From Paenibacillus tundrae (lineage in GTDB: Bacteria; Bacillota; Bacilli; Paenibacillales; Paenibacillaceae): a stretch of 64,000 nt of DNA. The stretch is taken from NCBI RefSeq assembly GCF_036884255.1, contig NZ_CP145605.1, positions 5,827,001 through 5,891,000 on the forward strand, written 5' to 3'. Made by a program: the position numbers and the translations under genes. Under the pieces are notes generated by a model, which made no database searches, was not told the DNA's origin, and saw nothing but the letters and a program-made list of their open reading frames with translations. Positions 26,956 through 35,970 of the stretch are shown here, piece after piece; the stretch's first letter is position 1, and each line of letters opens with the position of its first letter.

Positions 26956-26993
26956 AAAAAAAACAAAAAACCTTATCCACTAGGGATAAGGCT
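26956..26993 (-). terminator. Terminator of tagO
   Basis: A stem AGCCTTATCC with its complement (one G-U pair) and a 5-nt loop, followed by TTTTTTG and a second T run on the minus strand, about 50 nt after the tagO stop. Confidence 0.9.
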
Positions 26994-27041
26994 TGGGGCA
27001 GAAAAATGGTATATATTGCGTTAGGCATATCGTTTATTATG

Positions 27042-28169
27042 TTATGATTTCGAGCGAGTCTCTGGACTTAGTTTGACGCGCATGCGCATCAGGAAATTAA
27101 TAACCGGTCTTCTGGTTTTGCTGACTAGACCAATGACCTCTGCTCCAACTTGTAGGAAGAACATCATGATACAGATCACGACGAACGTTACCCAGTTGGC
27201 TTCGAACATGGCAGCAGACGATTGGATAATCGCCAGCACACCGAAGAATGCAGCAATACCGTAGATGATTAGCACCGTCTGGCGGTGGCTGAATCCAAGC
27301 TCACGCAGGCAGTGATGCAAGTGGCCTTTGTCCGGTGAGAAAATCGGCTTCCGTTGTACCGCACGACGAATGATCGCGAAGAAGGTATCCGAGAGCGGCA
27401 CACCGATGATGATCAGCGGTGTAATAAAGGACACGACTGCAATTTGCTTGAATCCGAGCATAGACAGCATCGCCAGTGAGAACCCAAGGAATAGTGACCC
27501 GGTATCTCCCATGAAGATCTTCGCCGGATGGAAATTGAAGAACAAGAATCCAATAATACTTCCGAGCAACACAAGACACAACAAGGCAATCATCATGTTC
27601 CCCATCAAGAAGGACATCACGGCGATTGTACCAATCGCAATACCGGATACACCGGCTGCCAGACCGTCTAAGCCATCAATCAGGTTAATCGCATTCGTTA
27701 CCCCAACAATCCAGAAGATGGTCAGCGGAATCGCTACCCAAGCCTCCAGTGAAGAATACGCATCCTGAAATGGGATGTTGACGAAGTCTACGCGAATATT
27801 GAAGCCAAATACAACTACCGAAGCAGCAACAATCTGTCCAAGCAGCTTCACTTTGGCTGACAATTCAAATCGATCATCCAGTGCACCAATCAGTACAATA
27901 ATGGAACCACCGATCAGAAATGCACTAACAAAACTCATATCTCTTGTTGTAAACCATGCCGACACAAAAGGCAACAAAGCTGCAACTGTAATAACAAAAG
28001 CTAGGAAAATTCCGAGACCACCTAGACGTGGCATAATCCGAGTGTGCACTTTACGTGCATTCGGCGTATCCATCGCGCCAATACGTACTGCGAACTTTTT
28101 GACAAGCGGTGTCAGGGCAAGAGCCAGTCCCATTGACACGATAAATCCAATGATAAAGATCGCTACCAT
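27042..28169 (-). CDS. tagO: Undecaprenyl-phosphate N-acetylglucosamine-1-phosphate transferase (TagO/WecA family)
   Basis: Integral membrane enzyme of 375 residues with about 10-11 helices. It transfers GlcNAc-1-P (or a related sugar phosphate) to undecaprenyl phosphate, the first step of wall-polymer synthesis. Family motifs are visible: LIDGLDGLA, HPAKIFMGDTGSLFLGF (catalytic Asp) and DKGHLHH near the C-terminus. GGGGGT lies about 11 nt before the ATG. It is separated from tagA by 435 bp containing a hairpin repeat, so it has its own promoter, but its function joins that of tagA, csaB and mnaA. Confidence 0.93.
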   Translation of the reverse strand: MVAIFIIGFIVSMGLALALTPLVKKFAVRIGAMDTPNARKVHTRIMPRLGGLGIFLAFVITVAALLPFVSAWFTTRDMSFVSAFLIGGSIIVLIGALDDRFELSAKVKLLGQIVAASVVVFGFNIRVDFVNIPFQDAYSSLEAWVAIPLTIFWIVGVTNAINLIDGLDGLAAGVSGIAIGTIAVMSFLMGNMMIALLCLVLLGSIIGFLFFNFHPAKIFMGDTGSLFLGFSLAMLSMLGFKQIAVVSFITPLIIIGVPLSDTFFAIIRRAVQRKPIFSPDKGHLHHCLRELGFSHRQTVLIIYGIAAFFGVLAIIQSSAAMFEANWVTFVVICIMMFFLQVGAEVIGLVSKTRRPVINFLMRMRVKLSPETRSKS

Positions 28170-28336
28170 TTGAACATTCGACCCCCAATTATAATGCCGT
28201 GCATAATGTTAAATCCCCTGATCTCTGTTTTGAGGTTTGTTCATTCAACAAAGTTCACATTCCTAATAAGCGAACTCCTGAATCCTCTTTTCTATATATA
28301 AAATTACTTGTTAGACATGTTTAATGATGATTATCT

Positions 28337-28487
28337 GTTACACGGTAACGGAAAGAGCAAGGAAAACCTGGAGAAGTGCAACGTTCGCATTTATCACCGG
28401 ATTTCTCCCTTATATAAGGGCAATAAAAGAAATCTGGGGATAACGGCGATCGAAAGGTTGCCTTGATCTTGTAGTGGTAAGTGTAAC
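28337..28487 (-). repeat. Long-hairpin dispersed repeat, copy 1
   Basis: Inverted copy of the family described at 57304-57458. Ends GTTACAC / GTGTAAC form a perfect 7-bp terminal inverted repeat, and inner arms GCAAGG..AACCT pair with AGGTT..CCTTG. Core boxes TTTCGATCGCCG and TGCGAACGTTGC flank a stem TATCCCCAGATTT / AAATCCGGTGATA. The rest of the spacer 28170-28604 shows no gene. Confidence 0.75.
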
Positions 28488-28604
28488 GTTTTACTCATTT
28501 CAGTGGCACACATGTAATCCAGAACGAATTATACGCTGAACCCCAACGAAACGCCAACCTCAATTTTTAGCAAAAACACGCATTTTTCTCGTATTAGCCT
28601 ATAT

Positions 28605-29363
28605 TTATTGGGCTTTTGTCACGTTTTCTTTGTCCGTTATGACTTTAAGTGCAAATTTCGGGAGCGCAAGCATTCGACCAGCCCGACTTGGCTCGCGAAG
28701 CAAGCGATAGAACCATTCCAGTCTTAACTTCTGGAACAGTTTCGGCGCACGTTTCGTTTTGCCTGAGATGACATCGAAGCTTCCTCCAACACCCATCATC
28801 ACCGGAACCTGGAGCGTATCCTTGAACTTGTTAATCCAAGGGTCTTGCGTATCTGCACCCCGCGCAACAAACAATAGATCCGGAGCAGTTTCACGAATTG
28901 CAGCCACGACTTGATCATCTTCATCCGAACCGAAGAAGCCGTCACGATAACCTACAATACGAATCGCCGGATACTGCTGTTGTAACCGAACTGCCGTTTC
29001 TTGAATCACCTCAGGTGTAGAACCGAGTAAATATACACCCCAACGATAGTTTTCTCCAACGCGCAGCAATTCATGTAAAAGTTCATATCCGGGAACACGC
29101 TCAGCTACAGGATCTCCGCAATAATTCGCAGCCCATACAACGCCTGTACCGTCAGGGACAACCATCTCAGCCGATTGCATAACGCGCATGATTGCTGGAT
29201 CTTCCATTGCCGCCATAACCATAATTGGATTGGCTGTAATGACGTGATGCGGTTGCTTCGACAGCACCGCTTCCCTTAGAACTTCTACCGTCTCGCTCAT
29301 CGGCAATTTGGAAAAAGGAATACCGTAGATGGAAACGGTAGGTATAGTGCCGATCTGACTCAT
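28605..29363 (-). CDS. tagA: N-acetylglucosaminyldiphosphoundecaprenol N-acetyl-beta-D-mannosaminyltransferase (TagA/WecG)
   Basis: Product of 252 residues that adds ManNAc from UDP-ManNAc to GlcNAc-PP-undecaprenol, the second step of wall-polymer linkage synthesis. Motifs: ITANPIMVM, VPDGTGVVWAA, RVPGYELLHELL, GVGGSFDVISGKTKRAP and LEWFYRLLREPSR at the C-terminus, all typical of the WecG/TagA/CpsF family. AAGGGTGAG lies 6 nt before the ATG. It begins 7 nt after csaB and forms an operon with csaB and the DUF5693 gene. The UDP-ManNAc would come from MnaA (55005-56162). Confidence 0.93.
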   Translation of the reverse strand: MSQIGTIPTVSIYGIPFSKLPMSETVEVLREAVLSKQPHHVITANPIMVMAAMEDPAIMRVMQSAEMVVPDGTGVVWAANYCGDPVAERVPGYELLHELLRVGENYRWGVYLLGSTPEVIQETAVRLQQQYPAIRIVGYRDGFFGSDEDDQVVAAIRETAPDLLFVARGADTQDPWINKFKDTLQVPVMMGVGGSFDVISGKTKRAPKLFQKLRLEWFYRLLREPSRAGRMLALPKFALKVITDKENVTKAQ

Positions 29364-29370
29364 TATCTTC

Positions 29371-30561
29371 TCACCCTTTGCGGCCTAAATAGTTAATAAT
29401 CTGCTGAGCAGGCACTCTGGCCTCCTGCTTCAATTCCGTAATTAGTTCCTCATGCTCCTTCAGCCATTGTGACCGCTGATCGAGAAGTTTCGATACATGC
29501 TTGGCTAGTTGATCTGCGTCAAGCGTACTTGTGCTCCCTACAGGATCGCTGTCCAGGCGAAGCATGAACTGATCGATCTTCGGATCGTAGGAGATTCCCA
29601 CTGGCGGTACATATTGCGAAGCCGCATAGATCAGACTGTGCAGTCGCATCCCAATGACGATATCACACTGACTTACCTCTTGCAGCATGAGCTGTGGATC
29701 GGTCAGATTGTCCGTTATGCTGACCTCGCTCCCTTTACTACTCACATCGCCCATCAATTCCATCACGAATCGTGATGCCTCATCATCTTTAGGCAGATGG
29801 AATGGCATGAATCGCAAATGAACTGCTTTGTGCACACAGAGCTTCTTCAATCCAGCTGCAATAGCTGTAAGCTCTTTGCGATCCGATTCCCAGAAACGAA
29901 CTGAAATCCCGATAACGGGAAGTTTCGTATTCCCCGAGGAAGTGTTATGACCTGGAGAGCCCTCGTTCACCGAAGGCTTCTCACCCGATCCCTCCACAAC
30001 AGACTTCTCTGTCGCTCCATTCTCCGGCAATGGCAATCCCATCACCGGATCAGGTACAACGTGAATCTGATTCCACTGCAATCCTAGCTGACGAAGCAGC
30101 TCGGCAGATTGCTCATCACGAACCGATACATATTTACAGGCTTTGAAAACGGAACGGATCATCGGATTAAAAATCTTCCGGTTCACCGGGCCAATCCCTT
30201 GTGCATATATAAACGTTGGTTTCTTCAACCACTGGGCAAGCTTAATAACACCGAGGTAATACGGGATGGACTTCAACCCTGTTGCATCCTGCAGCAGGCT
30301 ACCACCACCGCTAATTAACCCGTCACTTTCCTTGATGGCTTCTCGAACTTCCTTGAATTTCATGCGATGAACAGAACGAACACCATACATTGCAGTGGTC
30401 GATTCTGGATCACCGGAGAGCACAATGGGTTCAATGGTGATCCCCGACTTGCGGCTCTCCTCTTCCAGTGCTGTCAGAATTGACTTCAGCACCGCTTCGT
30501 CTCCGCTGTTACGGAAACCGTAATATCCTGAGATGACTATTTTTTTAGAAGTGGTGACCAT
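29371..30561 (-). CDS. csaB: Polysaccharide pyruvyl transferase CsaB
   Basis: CsaB adds a ketal pyruvate to the secondary cell-wall polymer; that modification is what SLH domains recognise. The 396-residue product shows the GT-B-like family motifs GYYGFRNSGDEAVL, GGGSLLQDATG, FIYAQGIGP and IGMRLHSLIYA. A Ser/Gly/Glu-rich insertion (about 179-214) separates the two halves. I chose the ATG at 30561 (AAGGA 11 nt upstream); the gene overlaps the end of the DUF5693 gene by 25 nt, suggesting translational coupling. At least three SLH proteins lie in the same window. Confidence 0.95.
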   Translation of the reverse strand: MVTTSKKIVISGYYGFRNSGDEAVLKSILTALEEESRKSGITIEPIVLSGDPESTTAMYGVRSVHRMKFKEVREAIKESDGLISGGGSLLQDATGLKSIPYYLGVIKLAQWLKKPTFIYAQGIGPVNRKIFNPMIRSVFKACKYVSVRDEQSAELLRQLGLQWNQIHVVPDPVMGLPLPENGATEKSVVEGSGEKPSVNEGSPGHNTSSGNTKLPVIGISVRFWESDRKELTAIAAGLKKLCVHKAVHLRFMPFHLPKDDEASRFVMELMGDVSSKGSEVSITDNLTDPQLMLQEVSQCDIVIGMRLHSLIYAASQYVPPVGISYDPKIDQFMLRLDSDPVGSTSTLDADQLAKHVSKLLDQRSQWLKEHEELITELKQEARVPAQQIINYLGRKG

Positions 30562-32558
30562 TTTTTCCAACATCCTTCCGCGACTTGCCACACACCCACA
30601 GCAATGATCCCGAAGATTAAGCCAAGTCCCAATCCCATCACACCACGAATGAGGGACAACACAGCTGGTGTGTGGATATGCGCAAACGTATCAACCATGG
30701 ACAACTGTCCAATCGTTGCAAGAATAAGAACAAAAACGAATTTACGATATTTCAATGCAGCGAACACACCAACGATGAACAGTGGGTGCCCTCCCATGAA
30801 CTCTTTGAATCTTGGACGAACGCCGAACGTATCTTCAAGCGCTGTACGCAGGAACATTTCAAGTGGTGTAACTGAGCCTGAATTGCCTGTCCGCGTCAAA
30901 TAATAATAACCTGCAGCTGCAGCAATGACTGCGAGCACAACCATTAATACGTTAATTGGCATGCGCAGCATTTCTTTGATTTTCTTAATCGAGAAGCTGC
31001 CCGAACCCCGATAGAACACTACATAAATTGCGACCAGCGCAATGGGTGCAAAGTGCAACAGACTTACGCCTCGGAACTGGTTAATGACCAGACTGTACGT
31101 AATGCTGTTCAGCAAAGCGATAACAAACGGCACTGCCATAAATGAAAGAATCGATGTTCTTACATATAGAATGATGGTCTGACCTAAACGACGACCTGCT
31201 GACGCATCTGGCTGACGTTGCTGTTGGTAGTTCACCGTGCGAACGGCAAGCACCATGGCAATCGTCGGTGCCGCAATGGCTACTAGCAAGGCGATCCCTT
31301 GCTCAAGCAGTGTCGGTTTCAGCAAGAACAATCCGGCACTTCCCACTAAGCTTAGCGCGAAAACAAGCAGAGTTAGCAGTGGTACAAAGTACGATACCAT
31401 GAGCGTAATCAAGGCAATCGCACCAATTAGAGCAACCAGTTTGGCATAACGCTGAATGGACGAATCCTTCACCGTGAATGCTTCAGCTTGTCCTAACTCG
31501 AATCCGAATTTACCCATACGTTCAACCGCATGACCTGGTTCGCCCAGACTGTTGATTAGATTCTCGATTGGATCTGTAATCATGGCTTTGGACGTATTCC
31601 GACTTGGCGAAGCATTCATGTAGAGCATGCGAATGTTACGGTCTTTCGTAGCCAATACGAAACGGTCTGCAATGGTATCTACGTCCAGATTGGCATCGGC
31701 ATCACTCAGGGAATATAGGCGTGCAACATTATAATCAATCTTGTAAGCGAGTGTCTGGAAGCCTGATTGTGGCTTCTTCAGATTCTCAATCGCTGCGAGT
31801 CCGATATCGTATTTATTGAGCAATTGAGCGAATTGATCAATACTCTTCATCTCCGCATTATCATTGTACCCTTTCACAGCATCACCATCAAACAAGATGC
31901 GCGTAACGCCATTCTCTTTGAAGAACGACAGCAATCGCTCCATGGAGGCTTGGTTGTAAGGTACGCTATCTGAGATCCGCGGCAAGATGTGGAAGCCGTG
32001 ATCACGCAGCATTTTCACAGCAACCGGGTCAGGCTGCAATGGCTGCATGTTGGCATTCTCCGGCGGAGTCTGCAATATTAAGCCGCTACGGCCTTCGTAT
32101 TCCCATGCAACCACAGGAATCTGGCGGTCAGCGAACGTTTGTTCAATAATAGGGGCATATGTCTGTGCATTCGCTTCATTGGTGAACAACACATAGGTGT
32201 AGTTCTCATTCGAAGGAATCACATTCTTCGTCAGATTCGCGAGATCCTGACCGTTATATACCATAATACGGCGTGTCTTTCTCAACTCATCCAGTGTACT
32301 TTCGAACACCGCCATGGTCGTTACGCCAGCATCTTTTAGACGTGTTAATTGTTCATTCATAAAATCTTGCGGATGGGCCTGATATGCTGAGATATCCAGC
32401 AGACCCCGATAATTGAAGACCAGTTCTACCTTCTTGGCAGAAGACTCTGTCTGCACTCGATCACTAATCACTGGAATGGAGGCTACCAATCCAATGATGA
32501 CAACAAGCCACAGCCACTTCCGGGAAGCGGTATTCCAATAAAGCCATTTTTGACGCAC
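30537..32558 (-). CDS. DUF5693-type polytopic membrane protein of the wall-polymer operon
   Basis: Product of 673 residues. One N-terminal helix (about 14-33), an extracytoplasmic domain of about 340 residues beginning VELVFNYRGLLDISAY, then about eight membrane helices (about 380-665). I recall this family as DUF5693, found next to csaB in Paenibacillus and relatives; its biochemical role is unknown. From context it may act in export, ligation or modification of the secondary polymer. The GTG start has AGGAGGT 9 nt upstream. It is the first gene of the DUF5693-csaB-tagA operon. Confidence 0.75.
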   Translation of the reverse strand: MRQKWLYWNTASRKWLWLVVIIGLVASIPVISDRVQTESSAKKVELVFNYRGLLDISAYQAHPQDFMNEQLTRLKDAGVTTMAVFESTLDELRKTRRIMVYNGQDLANLTKNVIPSNENYTYVLFTNEANAQTYAPIIEQTFADRQIPVVAWEYEGRSGLILQTPPENANMQPLQPDPVAVKMLRDHGFHILPRISDSVPYNQASMERLLSFFKENGVTRILFDGDAVKGYNDNAEMKSIDQFAQLLNKYDIGLAAIENLKKPQSGFQTLAYKIDYNVARLYSLSDADANLDVDTIADRFVLATKDRNIRMLYMNASPSRNTSKAMITDPIENLINSLGEPGHAVERMGKFGFELGQAEAFTVKDSSIQRYAKLVALIGAIALITLMVSYFVPLLTLLVFALSLVGSAGLFLLKPTLLEQGIALLVAIAAPTIAMVLAVRTVNYQQQRQPDASAGRRLGQTIILYVRTSILSFMAVPFVIALLNSITYSLVINQFRGVSLLHFAPIALVAIYVVFYRGSGSFSIKKIKEMLRMPINVLMVVLAVIAAAAGYYYLTRTGNSGSVTPLEMFLRTALEDTFGVRPRFKEFMGGHPLFIVGVFAALKYRKFVFVLILATIGQLSMVDTFAHIHTPAVLSLIRGVMGLGLGLIFGIIAVGVWQVAEGCWKKWSPLLKK

Positions 32559-32631
32559 TATACGTGTACCTCCTCAAGTGTTGGAACCAAAATCCACGTT
32601 CAGCTCAAGTAATTCCATCATTCATTCCACT

Positions 32632-32818
32632 TTTACAATATCCACTCCGTTGACAGAATAACCTTCCGATCGCTGTTATCCCCACATTTTTTTGAACTTC
32701 ATCTAAAGGGAAAATCCGGGGATAGCTTATGCTTCCGATGTAGCTTTCTTACAGAAAGCTTTCAGGCGAACGCTTCGCTTCTTCATGTTATTTCTGTCCT
32801 CTCCGTTCTCATGTAAAC
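32632..32818 (+). repeat. Long-hairpin dispersed repeat, copy 2 (long subtype)
   Basis: Core boxes TTCCGATCGCTG and AGGCGAACGCTTCGCTTCTT flank the stem TTATCCCC...GGGGATA. Outer arms GACAGAATAAC and GTTATTTCTGTC pair. It carries an extra hairpin (AGCTTTC-5-GAAAGCT) shared only with copy 7. It occupies most of the spacer between pgcA and the DUF5693 operon. Confidence 0.8.
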
Positions 32819-32844
32819 GTTAAGTTTAACTCTTCACTCTAACA

Positions 32845-32889
32845 TAAAAGCCCCTCCGCCAACCAACCTTTCGGTGCGGAGAGGCTTTC
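32845..32889 (-). terminator. Terminator of the phosphoglucomutase gene
   Basis: A 13-bp GC-rich stem (AAAGCCTCTCCGC with its complement, one G-U pair) and a TTTTATG tail on the minus strand, about 40 nt after the stop. Confidence 0.85.
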
Positions 32890-32927
32890 TCATGTTCAAG
32901 CTACATCCTTTAAAACCTGTAACTGAA

Positions 32928-34646
32928 TTACGCGTCTACACGCGTCATTACTGCGTTAGACAAACGCTCGATACGGCTTTGAGCATCGTCTGTGCTCTCA
33001 CCACGTACGGCAAAGTAAATTTTGATCTTAGGCTCAGTTCCTGATGGACGCAGGCAGAACCATGATCCGTCCGCCAAAATGAACTTGAGTACATTTTCTT
33101 TTGGCAAGCCATCTAAGCCAAGCGAGTAGTCTAGTACGTCTTGTACTGCGATTCCCGCTACTTCTTGTGGCGGATTGGAGCGCCAGTCTGTCATTTTAGC
33201 TTGAATCTGAGCGACTCCATCTTTACCTTTCAGTGTACGGGACTCCAGCTTCTCCAAGAACGTTCCGAACTGGCGATACAGCTCTTGCAGTACATCGTAC
33301 AACGTTTTACCTTGGCTCTTGTAATATGCAGCTGCCTCAGCGATTAACATGGAAGCAAGGATGGCATCCTTATCGCGTGCATAGTTACCTGCCAGGTAAC
33401 CATAGCTCTCTTCATATCCGAACAAGAACGTATGGCTGCCGCTTTCTTCGAATTGATCCATTTTTTCACCGATATATTTGAAGCCTGTCAGGGTGTTCAT
33501 CACTTCGGCACCATAGTGCTCAGCGATAACTGCGCCCAATTCGCTCGTTACAATCGTTTTGATTACTGCACCATTGCTTGGTAGCTTACCTGTCTCTTGC
33601 AGACGGCTTAATACATAATGAACCATAATGGCACCGGACTGGTTACCGGACAAGACGAAATATTTGCCATCGTTGTCTTTTACCACGGCACCCATACGGT
33701 CTGCATCTGGGTCTGTACCGATCAAAATGTCTGCACCAACCGCTTCGCCCAGCTTCATCGCCAGCGTAAATGCTTCGCGCTCTTCCGGGTTAGGGGACTT
33801 CACTGTGGAAAACTCTGCATCTGGCTGTTCTTGCTCTGCTACGATGTGAAGTTGTTCGAATCCGATCTGCTCCAATACACGACGTACAGGCACGTTTCCT
33901 GTTCCGTGCAGTGGCGTGAAGACGATTTTGAAATCACGTCCTACACCGTCTTGGATCAGTTCACGACTCAAGCTCTGACTAGCTACAGTATCGAAGAATG
34001 CTTGATCTTCTTCTTCTCCAAGCCATACGAGCAACCCTTGGGCTTCGGCTTCTTCTTGAGTCAGCTTTTTGACATCGGCCAGAGAAGGAACCTCCTGGAT
34101 GTACTGAATCACCTTCTCCGCTTCATGCGGCACAAGTTGACCCCCTTGGTGGTTGTACACTTTATATCCGTTATATTCAGGAGGGTTATGGCTCGCTGTC
34201 ACCACAATACCGCCTGTTGCTTGCAAATGACGCACGCTAAAGGACAACTGAGGCGTAGGACGCAAGGATGTAAACAGCTTCGCCACGATGCCGTTGCCTG
34301 CCAGAACGAGTGCAGCATCCAATGTAAACTCTGGTGAATAGTGACGAGAATCATGCGCAATGACAACAGAAGGTCTGCCTTCTTTGTCACCGTGCTGTTC
34401 CAACAAATACCGAGCGAATCCTTGTGTTGCACGACCTACCGTGTAGCGGTTCATCCGGTTGCTTCCAGCGCCGATCACACCACGCAATCCACCCGTACCG
34501 AACTCCAGATTACGGTAGAAACGATCTTCCAGCTCTTTCGGCTGATCCTGCAAGTCACGAAGCTCCTGTTTCGTCGCTTCATCAATCGAAGCATCCTCCA
34601 ACCATTGCTGCAGCGTCAATGCTGCTGTTTCGCTTAACTGTTCCAT
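32928..34646 (-). CDS. pgcA: Phosphoglucomutase/phosphomannomutase (PgcA type)
   Basis: Alpha-D-phosphohexomutase of 572 residues interconverting glucose-6-phosphate and glucose-1-phosphate (or the mannose pair), feeding UDP-sugar and envelope polymer synthesis. All four family signatures are seen: the catalytic serine loop TASHNPPEYNGYK, metal loop GTDPDADRMG, sugar loop GYEESYGYL and phosphate loop RPSGTEPKIKIY. I chose the ATG at 34646, giving MEQLSETAAL, because AAGGGG lies 8 nt upstream; the ATG at 34673 has no ribosome site. It appears monocistronic. Confidence 0.95.
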   Translation of the reverse strand: MEQLSETAALTLQQWLEDASIDEATKQELRDLQDQPKELEDRFYRNLEFGTGGLRGVIGAGSNRMNRYTVGRATQGFARYLLEQHGDKEGRPSVVIAHDSRHYSPEFTLDAALVLAGNGIVAKLFTSLRPTPQLSFSVRHLQATGGIVVTASHNPPEYNGYKVYNHQGGQLVPHEAEKVIQYIQEVPSLADVKKLTQEEAEAQGLLVWLGEEEDQAFFDTVASQSLSRELIQDGVGRDFKIVFTPLHGTGNVPVRRVLEQIGFEQLHIVAEQEQPDAEFSTVKSPNPEEREAFTLAMKLGEAVGADILIGTDPDADRMGAVVKDNDGKYFVLSGNQSGAIMVHYVLSRLQETGKLPSNGAVIKTIVTSELGAVIAEHYGAEVMNTLTGFKYIGEKMDQFEESGSHTFLFGYEESYGYLAGNYARDKDAILASMLIAEAAAYYKSQGKTLYDVLQELYRQFGTFLEKLESRTLKGKDGVAQIQAKMTDWRSNPPQEVAGIAVQDVLDYSLGLDGLPKENVLKFILADGSWFCLRPSGTEPKIKIYFAVRGESTDDAQSRIERLSNAVMTRVDA

Positions 34647-34792
34647 TCCTGCAACCCCTTCCTCTATGTCCATTCAAAATAATTGCTGACTCCATCAGCA
34701 TGTTGCCCTTGATTCCAGATTCTCATATGCCATAGCAGATCGAACATCTTCTCTCAGGTGCCACATGCTCACGTATGTACTCAGCTTATCTC

Positions 34793-35224
34793 TTAGCTTG
34801 GGTCAGACAATGCAAACATGATCTCGCCTTCAGCGACAATTTTATCTTCCACTCTAGCTGTAGCTTTACCTTTACCGATCGAGCCCTTCAGTCGAGTGAT
34901 CTCCACTTCGAGCATCAGCGTATCTCCAGGCACAACTTGTCCACGGAATCGGAAGTTGTCCAGTCCCGCCAAAAATCCAATTTTGCCTTTATTGCTCTCG
35001 ATGCTAAGCATAGCTACTGCACCAACTTGAGCCAGCGCTTCTGTAATCAAGACACCCGGCATTACCGGATACTCTGGAAAATGACCTAGGAAGTGCGGTT
35101 CGTTGATCGTTACATTCTTCAATCCAACAGCACGCTTGCCCTCCTCCATCTCTACAATTTTATCCACCAGTAGGAATGGGGGACGGTGCGGAATGATCGC
35201 TTGAATCTGTTTGCTATCGAGCAC
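34793..35224 (-). CDS. fabZ: 3-hydroxyacyl-[acyl-carrier-protein] dehydratase FabZ
   Basis: Hot-dog-fold dehydratase of fatty-acid elongation, 143 residues, the usual length. The catalytic pair His48 and Glu62 lies in LGHFPEYPVMPGVLITEAL. I chose the GTG at 35224 (MLDSKQIQAIIPHRPP) because AAAGGAG lies 8 nt upstream; the longer frame to 35281 lacks a ribosome site. In B. subtilis fabZ (ywpB) follows flhP; here a 77-codon membrane protein gene and a repeat-bearing spacer lie between. Confidence 0.95.
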   Translation of the reverse strand: MLDSKQIQAIIPHRPPFLLVDKIVEMEEGKRAVGLKNVTINEPHFLGHFPEYPVMPGVLITEALAQVGAVAMLSIESNKGKIGFLAGLDNFRFRGQVVPGDTLMLEVEITRLKGSIGKGKATARVEDKIVAEGEIMFALSDPS

Positions 35225-35290
35225 GTTGTATTCTCCTTTCGTGTCGCATTTTATATGGGGTGTTCCATAATGGACTGACATGTGCGTTCT

Positions 35291-35438
35291 GGTGACGCTC
35301 CGGGTGCGGATCGTTCTTTCGATCGCTGTTGTTTTCTAATTTTATATGAATATTCTTTTTAAAAGGTTAAAATTAGAAAACAAAGGCGAACGCTTTCGCT
35401 TCTTCAGAATCGATTCCTTTCCCTACACTACGTTACGC
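35291..35438 (+). repeat. Long-hairpin dispersed repeat, copy 3 (replaced stem)
   Basis: Boxes TTTCGATCGCTG and AAAGGCGAACGCTTTCGCTT are kept, but the inner stem differs from all other copies: TTGTTTTCTAATTTTA (35329-35344) pairs perfectly over 16 bp with 35368-35383. Outer arms GTGACG / CGTTAC also pair. It lies upstream of fabZ. An AATAACGTTATT palindrome sits further upstream near 35481; nothing else stands out in the spacer to 35685. Confidence 0.8.
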
Positions 35439-35685
35439 TAAATGCAAGTTCAGACCATTATAAAATCAAATCTCATATAAAATAACGTTATTGTATTTGT
35501 TTAAAAAGCGCATTTTCGGTTAACACTAGAAATATCCTTCATGACTGCAGTAGTGAAGGTTGAGATAAGGGGTCTCTCTTGGCGATGATGCATATCATTC
35601 GCAGGGGAGGCCTCTTTTGACGTTAGACGTTAGGCATTAGACATCAGAAGTCAAACGTCATCCATCATTATACTGTTTTCAACAC

Positions 35686-35718
35686 CAAAAAGAAAACTCC
35701 TGCCTTCGCAGGAGTTTT
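35686..35718 (-). terminator. Terminator of the mbl-flhO-flhP cluster
   Basis: A perfect 11-bp stem (AAAACTCCTGC with its complement), a tetraloop and a CTTTTTGG tail on the minus strand, 16 nt after the stop of the gene at 35734-35958. Confidence 0.95.
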
Positions 35719-35733
35719 CCCTCATTACACGTC

Positions 35734-35958
35734 CTATGGAGCGAACACCAGATTATACACATGCTCCCAGGTGCTCCACTCGAATACGGAGCCGATATCC
35801 TGTTTACCCAGTACTACATAGCCAGCGACCATACCACCAGCGAGGGCAAGAACAAGCAGAAACGGAACCAGAAACCATCTGGCAATACGCCATCCACTCT
35901 TCTTCTTCTTGACTTTCGTCTTATCCGGCTTACTGTTCTGCTGCTCTGTATCTGTCAT
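35734..35958 (-). CDS. Small EpuA-type membrane protein (often called RNA polymerase subunit beta-like)
   Basis: Product of 74 residues. A Lys-rich cytoplasmic N-terminus (DKTKVKKKKSGWRIARW) precedes one membrane helix (FLVPFLLVLALAGGMVAGYVV) and a short outer tail GSVFEWSTWEHVYNLVF. This matches the EpuA family, named only for similarity to an annotated polymerase subunit; I infer no polymerase role. I chose the ATG at 35958 (AAGGTG 6 nt upstream), 12 nt after flhP, so it is in the same operon. Confidence 0.8.
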   Translation of the reverse strand: MTDTEQQNSKPDKTKVKKKKSGWRIARWFLVPFLLVLALAGGMVAGYVVLGKQDIGSVFEWSTWEHVYNLVFAP

Positions 35959-35970
35959 CACATTCACCTT

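Noticed and set aside
33618..34337. 239-residue open frame antisense to the phosphoglucomutase gene
   Set aside because: Shadow frame rich in Cys and His, no ribosome site, on top of a gene with all catalytic motifs.
35721..35958. RNA polymerase subunit function for the 74-residue protein
   Set aside because: The common database name reflects weak annotation transfer; the sequence is just a basic tail plus one membrane helix.
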